Origin: Nitrososphaerales archaeon TH703
Lineage (GTDB): Archaea; Thermoproteota; Nitrososphaeria; Nitrososphaerales; Nitrososphaeraceae
Reading direction: 5' to 3'
Assembly (NCBI GenBank): GCA_014523525.1
Contig: JAATVL010000130.1
Span: 1 to 19,854 of the forward strand
DNA: 19,854 bases
This document shows, piece after piece, positions 16,253-19,854 of the stretch. A model generated the notes under the pieces. It did not search any database. It was not told the origin of the DNA and was given only the letters and a program-made list of their open reading frames with translations. Numbering within the stretch: position 1 is the first letter of the stretch; each line of letters begins with the position of its first letter. The position numbers were made by a program, and so were the translations under genes.

Positions 16253-16687
16253 TTAATCGGACCCTGTATTCAATTTCGACTCATTGTTAGCTACATTACT
16301 TTGTTTTGAAGACTCCAAGTAGCTGTTTACCCAGTCTTGGGTTATTACTTCTGATTCAACCAGATTCACTAATGCGTTTGGTGAAGCCTCACCGGTAACC
16401 TTTCCATTTTTTCTTCTAGTTTGACGCCACTTAAGTTGCGTATTTCCACTTTTTGAAGAATAAATTATGCCCAGTACTTCTTTAGCGTTCACAAATGTCA
16501 TTTCACGAATCTTTTTAAGAGTCACCTTGTCAACCGCTTCAATGTAAATTGCTCCGGGGCCTTCTTCACGTTCAGGAAATATTTCAAAGTCATGCATGTA
16601 ACTTTCGGGTATAAAGGATCTACATGTACTTATAATGATAAACCTCCTAAAACTCTCAAGTGAACAAGCAGCTTCTATTAGTACCAA
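16253..16687 (-). CDS. Hypothetical protein upstream of pelota, up to 144 aa
   Basis: I do not recognise this protein. The best protein-like part runs from MHDFEIFPEREEGPGAIYIE through KVTLKKIREMTFVNAKEVLG, SKSGNTQLKWRQTRRKNGKV and NLVESEVITQDWVNSYLESS: a small mixed alpha/beta cytoplasmic protein with a basic KWRQTRRKNGK patch that could touch RNA or DNA. Two starts are possible. TTG 16687 gives 144 residues and has a GATAAATA box 21 bases upstream. ATG 16597 gives 114 residues and drops the odd hydrophobic FRRFIIISTC segment. Both have TATA-like sequence at a plausible distance, so I leave the start open. The same strand and 38-base spacing suggest co-transcription with pelota. Its function is unknown. 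Confidence 0.65.
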   Translation of the reverse strand: MVLIEAACSLESFRRFIIISTCRSFIPESYMHDFEIFPEREEGPGAIYIEAVDKVTLKKIREMTFVNAKEVLGIIYSSKSGNTQLKWRQTRRKNGKVTGEASPNALVNLVESEVITQDWVNSYLESSKQSNVANNESKLNTGSD

Positions 16688-16927
16688 TGTCTTGATAGGA
16701 TTTGTTGCTATTTATCAAGTTTCTGACACGCAATTTCGCCGGTTTAAGTTTCAGTTTAATCAATCAAATTTGCGATTTTTAGTTATAATTCTAAAATTAA
16801 CAAACTGACTACAAGCTTGTGAGTGGACAAACTCCTAACTCAAGATCTACTTCATATTGACTTCAGTAGGGCTATTCCGTCATTGTTTGTCCTTTATTAA
16901 TACGTTTGAGGACACTTAAAAATTAGA
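16688..16927. other. AT-rich intergenic region without a gene
   Basis: No coding frame is supported. A distant inverted repeat, GGACAAAC (16825-16832) and GTTTGTCC (16885-16892), is separated by 52 bases. The far end carries the promoter of the small gene before pelota. No RNA gene is recognised apart from the tRNA-like half that follows. Confidence 0.4.
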
Positions 16928-16972
16928 TTGTAGCTGAAGGATTTGAACCCTCCACTTGAGATTCAAAGTCTA
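16928..16972 (-). other. tRNA-Gln(UUG)-like 3' half, possible attachment-site remnant
   Basis: The minus strand from about 16971 to 16928 has the geometry of the 3' half of a class I tRNA. The anticodon loop is CTTTGAA with UUG at 16966-16964. The 3' anticodon strand is TCTCA, the variable loop is AGTG, and a T-arm GAGGG-TTCAAAT-CCTTC (16952-16936) has all five pairs (one G-T). The acceptor strand AGCTACA (16935-16929) ends in discriminator A (16928). Only three of five anticodon-stem pairs form, because the 5' side is the stop codon region of the TrmB gene. No convincing D-arm or 5' acceptor strand lies upstream. I read this as a partial tRNA copy; an intact gene is not supported. Confidence 0.6.
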
Positions 16973-17737
16973 TTTTGAAGACGCGTCAGACCATAAGTAG
17001 CTAAAGTATTCCTTGGCAAATCCTGCCAAACCAATATGATCGGCCCAAATTGCTATTGGTTCAACATACCCATTTTCGTTTCTTCCACTTCCCAGTAGAA
17101 TCATAACTTGATTTATATCGCCTATGACACCGCCTCCAAACATATTGTTCTTAACTCTAACCTCAGCAACTCTAGAAATGGTGAGTATCGTCTCCTTACT
17201 TGTGTTATCAGATACAAGGACTGCAATTTTTACACCCTTTTCCGATAGGGTTCTCAATGTAGCTTGGATTATGCCAACAATATTTTCTGCACCTTGAGGC
17301 AATGCAACAAGCAGTTCCTTCTTGCAATTCTGAATTATTTCTTGAACTTTATTAGCGATATTGAATAAACCCATAACCACCCATATTTCTGGTCTTTCCT
17401 TAATACCTGTTTTTTCGTAAATAGGCATTAATTCTCGTATTATTAACTCATTGTTGGAATCCATCTTTTTTTCAATCAATGTTCTTGTAGTTTCTGCAGC
17501 AGTTTGGGGTGAATTTGGAAAGAATTTCTGTGGCCTGGAGCTGTTAGATTCCACCCACCCTCTCCCTTCTAATGAATTCAAAACTTCGTATATCTTTGAA
17601 TAAGGCACATTCGATTTTTTACTAATCTCAGATGCAGTCATCGAACCCTTTTCAAGCAAAGAAATGTAGACTTTTATTTCATAACTCCCTAAACCTATAT
17701 CTTCCATTGCCTTCTTGGTCTTGTCAGATAAACTCAT
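16970..17737 (-). CDS. TrmB-family transcriptional regulator
   Basis: TrmB proteins are archaeal DNA-binding regulators with an N-terminal winged helix and a C-terminal effector domain. Here the winged helix covers ~5-75: LGLGSYEIKVYISLLEKGSM-type helix, then ASEISKKSNVPYSKIYEVLN as the recognition segment, and GWVESNSSRPQKFFPNSP as the wing. A coiled-coil linker follows (~80-105). The C-terminal domain (~115-255) has ELLVALPQGAENIVG and ends GFAKEYFSYLWSDASS, a usual family ending. At 255 residues it is shorter than sugar-sensing TrmB (~340), so it may lack the sugar-binding domain. It is divergent from the candidate tetraether synthase gene, with 152 bases between, making local regulation plausible. 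The gene's last bases touch the tRNA-like half. The ligand is unknown. Confidence 0.88.
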   Translation of the reverse strand: MSLSDKTKKAMEDIGLGSYEIKVYISLLEKGSMTASEISKKSNVPYSKIYEVLNSLEGRGWVESNSSRPQKFFPNSPQTAAETTRTLIEKKMDSNNELIIRELMPIYEKTGIKERPEIWVVMGLFNIANKVQEIIQNCKKELLVALPQGAENIVGIIQATLRTLSEKGVKIAVLVSDNTSKETILTISRVAEVRVKNNMFGGGVIGDINQVMILLGSGRNENGYVEPIAIWADHIGLAGFAKEYFSYLWSDASSK

Positions 17738-17768
17738 AATAATGGTTAAACTGGATAACAGAACATAG

Positions 17769-17775
17769 TATATAT
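17769..17775 (-). promoter_or_regulatory. TATA box of the TrmB gene
   Basis: TATATAT lies 31 bases before the ATG of the TrmB gene (minus strand), so the leader is short or absent. Confidence 0.45.
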
Positions 17776-17785
17776 CTTAGATGCA

Positions 17786-17832
17786 GTGATTACAGTCGAT
17801 TTACAAGCAAACTAATCACCATATTATTAGTT
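17786..17832. promoter_or_regulatory. Candidate regulator-binding inverted repeats between TrmB and the radical SAM gene
   Basis: Two overlapping perfect inverted repeats lie between the divergent promoters: GTGATTA (17786-17792) with TAATCAC (17813-17819), and AACTAAT (17810-17816) with ATTAGTT (17826-17832, 9-base spacer). The second ends 8 bases before the TATA box of the radical SAM gene, where a regulator could help or block TBP/TFB. The Thermococcus TrmB site is described as TATCAC-N5-GTGATA, so the GTGAT/ATCAC half-sites are suggestive, but their spacing and orientation differ. Binding is inferred only. Confidence 0.35.
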
Positions 17833-17840
17833 ACATTATA

Positions 17841-17848
17841 TTTATATA
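17841..17848 (+). promoter_or_regulatory. TATA box of the candidate tetraether synthase gene
   Basis: TTTATATA is a near-ideal archaeal TATA box. Transcription would start near 17872, leaving a short leader that contains AGGTGA (17878-17883), a Shine-Dalgarno-like site six bases before the GTG at 17890. Confidence 0.6.
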
Positions 17849-17889
17849 GGAAAAATACAAATCCGAGATGAATACCTAGGTGAGATTAA

Positions 17890-19602
17890 GTGGAATTAAT
17901 ACAAATATCAAATCGTACAGTAAACAAGGTTAATACAGACAAGAGAACAATCCGTTTTACTCAGAGTATCTGCCCAGATTGCAACATGATTCTTGATGCC
18001 GAAGTTTTTGAAAGAGAAGGTAAAGTCTTCATGACAAAAACATGTCCAACACATGGTGAGTGTGAAGAATTGTACTTTGGTTCATATAAAATGTACAATA
18101 AATTCAGCACATATTGGATGGATGGAAAAGGTGCACATGCACCTAATGTCATGGTAGACAAATGTGCATGCCCTACTAACTGTGGATTATGTACAAACCA
18201 TCTATCACATTCCGGCCTTGCTAATATGATAGTCACCAATAGATGTGACCTTACATGCTGGTATTGTTTCTTTTATGTTAAGAAGGGATTAGAGGGTGCT
18301 TATTTGTATGAACCTACCCATGAACAAGTTCGAGCTATGATGAAAACTCTAAAGGCAGAAAAGCCAATCGCTGGAAATTCAATTCAAATCACGGGTGGTG
18401 AACCAATGTTAAGAGATGATATCACTGATATCATTAGGATTATGAAAGAAGAGGGTGTGGACCACGTACAGATGAATACTAACGGTATCAAATTGGCGCT
18501 TTCTCCAGAGACTATGCGTCAAGTAAGAAATGCCGGAGTAAGTAATCTATATTTGTCATTTGATGGAGTAACTCCACGAACAAATCCAAAGAATCATTGG
18601 GAAGTCCCGTATGCTCTAGAATCTGCAAGAAAATGTGGAACTACTGTAGTGTTTGTTCCAACTGTAATAAAATCCATCAACGATCATGAGTTAGGTCCAA
18701 TTATAAGGTACGCTCAAAAACATCTTGATGTAGTTCATGCAGTAAACTTCCAACCTGTTTCATTAACAGGAAGAATGGGTAAAAAAGAACGAGAAAAATA
18801 TAGAATTACTATCCCAGACTGTATAGAAAGAATACAAGAACAAACCAACGGAGAAATTTCAATGGATGACTGGTTCCCTGTTCCATCATGTATGCCACTA
18901 ACAAATGTTATCGAAGCATTTAGCAAAAAGCCAAAATACGAACTATCAATCCACTTTGCTTGCGGTGCTGGAACCTATGTATTTGAGGACACTCAAACCA
19001 GGAAGTTAATACCGCTTACGTCATTTGTTGACCTGAAAGGTGTTTTGGAATATTTCGAAGAAAAGGCTGAAGAGATCAGATCAGGTGCAAATAGGTACTG
19101 GACAATGTTACAAGTTATTAGAAAATTAAATCAATTCGTAGATAGAAACAAACAGCCTCATGGATTAGATCTTGCAAAGATGTTCTCTAGCATATTACTG
19201 AAGCGTAATTTTGAATCCGTAGGTTCATGGCATGTTCGATCACTCTTTTTGGGAATGATGCACTTCCAGGATAAATATAACGAAGATCTTGAAAGACTAC
19301 AGAGATGTGATATTCATTATTTGACCCCTGACTTGCGAATTATTCCATTCTGCGCGTTTAACGTAATTCCAGAATGGTATCGAGATAGAATCCAAAAGAA
19401 ATTCAGCATTCCGGTTGAAGAATGGGAAAAAGCTCATGGACAAACTCTTGAAGCTGGTTTGTATCGTGGCATCATGAGAAGAGGTAAACCTGAGGCACAA
19501 ATGGGATGTGCAATGTCTGAAATGCACAAGGCAGCTGCTGAATCAATGGCCAATGACGATCACAAGGCTGTTGAATTGAGAAACGGAATGGCTGGCGCCT
19601 GA
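17890..19602 (+). CDS. tes: Radical SAM protein, candidate tetraether (GDGT) lipid synthase
   Basis: The protein resembles the MJ0619-type radical SAM enzymes, shown to be tetraether synthases that join two archaeol-type lipids tail to tail. An N-terminal zinc/rubredoxin-like part has C28-P-D-C31 and TCPTHGE (C52). A second Cys group is C92, C94, C98 and C101 in KCACPTNCGLC. The radical SAM motif is C119-C123-C126 in NRCDLTCWYCFFYVK, with ITGGEPMLRDD (167-177) and NTNGIKLALS for SAM binding. The C-terminal cluster region has C473 and C488 in RCDIHYLTPDLRIIPFCAFN. Its 570 residues fit. GTG 17890 is chosen because a TAA sits just upstream, the next Met is residue 33, and AGGTGA lies six bases ahead. 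It is divergent from TrmB. Another radical SAM role in this subfamily cannot be excluded. Confidence 0.82.
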   Translation: MELIQISNRTVNKVNTDKRTIRFTQSICPDCNMILDAEVFEREGKVFMTKTCPTHGECEELYFGSYKMYNKFSTYWMDGKGAHAPNVMVDKCACPTNCGLCTNHLSHSGLANMIVTNRCDLTCWYCFFYVKKGLEGAYLYEPTHEQVRAMMKTLKAEKPIAGNSIQITGGEPMLRDDITDIIRIMKEEGVDHVQMNTNGIKLALSPETMRQVRNAGVSNLYLSFDGVTPRTNPKNHWEVPYALESARKCGTTVVFVPTVIKSINDHELGPIIRYAQKHLDVVHAVNFQPVSLTGRMGKKEREKYRITIPDCIERIQEQTNGEISMDDWFPVPSCMPLTNVIEAFSKKPKYELSIHFACGAGTYVFEDTQTRKLIPLTSFVDLKGVLEYFEEKAEEIRSGANRYWTMLQVIRKLNQFVDRNKQPHGLDLAKMFSSILLKRNFESVGSWHVRSLFLGMMHFQDKYNEDLERLQRCDIHYLTPDLRIIPFCAFNVIPEWYRDRIQKKFSIPVEEWEKAHGQTLEAGLYRGIMRRGKPEAQMGCAMSEMHKAAAESMANDDHKAVELRNGMAGA

Positions 19603-19606
19603 ATCG

Positions 19607-19613
19607 TTTTTTT
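19607..19613 (+). terminator. T-tract terminator after the radical SAM gene
   Basis: Seven consecutive T start four bases after the stop codon, with more T-rich sequence following to about 19640. This suits archaeal intrinsic termination and separates the gene from the downstream hydratase gene. Confidence 0.5.
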
Positions 19614-19734
19614 GTAATCAACTTCTCTTATTATTTTATGTAAATCGTAGTGGACAGTTTAAAAAGTATTTTTTTAGAAATTTTGGATATAAACTAGAAT
19701 AAGATTTAATTGAACGCAGTTTCCATTTTTCACA

Positions 19735-19854
19735 ATGTCTAATATGAAATATATTCAACTTGAACCCCAAGGGGAAATTGCTTTACTGCGAATTAACAGA
19801 CCTGAAGCACTCAATGCAATGAATATCGATGTTATAGCGGAGCTTTCTCGAACA
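19735..19854 (+). CDS. Enoyl-CoA hydratase/isomerase (crotonase) family protein, 3' truncated by window edge
   Basis: The first 40 residues are visible. The segment from residue 13 reads GEIALLRINRPEALNAMNID, which is the crotonase-family N-terminus (IALITLNRPxxxNAMN). In ammonia-oxidising Thaumarchaeota a crotonase serves as 3-hydroxypropionyl-CoA dehydratase/crotonyl-CoA hydratase in the 3-hydroxypropionate/4-hydroxybutyrate carbon-fixation cycle, and this could be that enzyme. The catalytic glutamates lie beyond the window, so hydratase, dehydratase and isomerase cannot be told apart. An ATTTAATT stretch about 25 bases before the ATG is a likely TATA box. It reads in the same direction as the radical SAM gene, but a terminator-like T-tract lies between. 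Confidence 0.85.
   Translation, partial: MSNMKYIQLEPQGEIALLRINRPEALNAMNIDVIAELSRT

Noticed and set aside
16825..16892. GGACAAAC/GTTTGTCC inverted repeat as an RNA hairpin or mobile-element end
   Set aside because: The arms are only 8 bases and 52 bases apart, with no transposase gene, target duplication or stable inner structure visible.
16928..17005. A complete tRNA gene with the 5' acceptor inside the TrmB coding end
   Set aside because: A TTTAGCT strand could pair with AGCTACA at six of seven positions, but AGCT is self-complementary, no D-arm or T8 is present, the spacing is too long, and the bases encode the conserved TrmB ending.
1..19854. CRISPR arrays, insertion sequences, rRNA genes or an integrase gene
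   Set aside because: No regularly spaced repeats, transposase or integrase motifs, or rRNA-like sequence were seen on either strand.

Overview
The window looks like AT-rich chromosomal DNA of a thaumarchaeon (Nitrososphaeria), probably a soil-type ammonia oxidiser or close relative. The case rests on a combination of genes: archaeal EF-2, archaeal pelota, a CdvB/ESCRT-III paralog, a TrmB regulator, a candidate tetraether (GDGT) synthase, long-form HMG-CoA synthase and a futalosine-type menaquinone cluster. TATA-like boxes sit about 22-30 bases before many start codons, which suggests leaderless transcripts. Genus cannot be decided from this sequence. Several starts are TTG.

Layout: (1) 1-1321, an accessory edge. 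It holds a 5'-truncated poly-gamma-glutamate hydrolase-like gene with visibly higher GC, then a 475-base stretch with no intact gene. That stretch holds a clear C-terminal remnant of a glucose/sorbosone (PQQ-type) dehydrogenase and an unexplained open frame. (2) 1322-3704, an unrecognised coiled-coil protein and threonine ammonia-lyase with an ACT domain. (3) 3701-8571, the quinone and isoprenoid block: HMG-CoA synthase, mqnC, mqnE and mqnD. (4) 8785-11326, EF-2 and a tiny Cys/His-rich zinc protein. (5) 11407-15128, a CDF metal transporter behind an M3-like metallopeptidase, a CdvB paralog and CutA. (6) 15147-16687, pelota with a small unknown gene upstream. (7) 16928-19854, a tRNA-Gln-like 3' half, a TrmB regulator divergent from the candidate tetraether synthase, and the start of an enoyl-CoA hydratase gene.

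How the genes may work together: HMG-CoA synthase feeds the mevalonate route that supplies archaeal lipid chains and the menaquinone tail. MqnE, MqnC and MqnD build the menaquinone head group. The candidate tetraether synthase would join two diether lipids into membrane-spanning GDGT. The window is therefore rich in membrane and lipid-soluble electron-carrier functions, although the genes lie in separate transcription units. EF-2 and pelota serve translation and ribosome rescue. The CDF transporter, CutA and the small zinc protein may belong to metal homeostasis.

The observations most worth a second look are the TrmB/tetraether-synthase divergent pair with overlapping inverted repeats, the 44-base tRNA-Gln 3' half resembling an archaeal integrase attachment footprint, the decayed sugar dehydrogenase, and the leaderless TTG starts.
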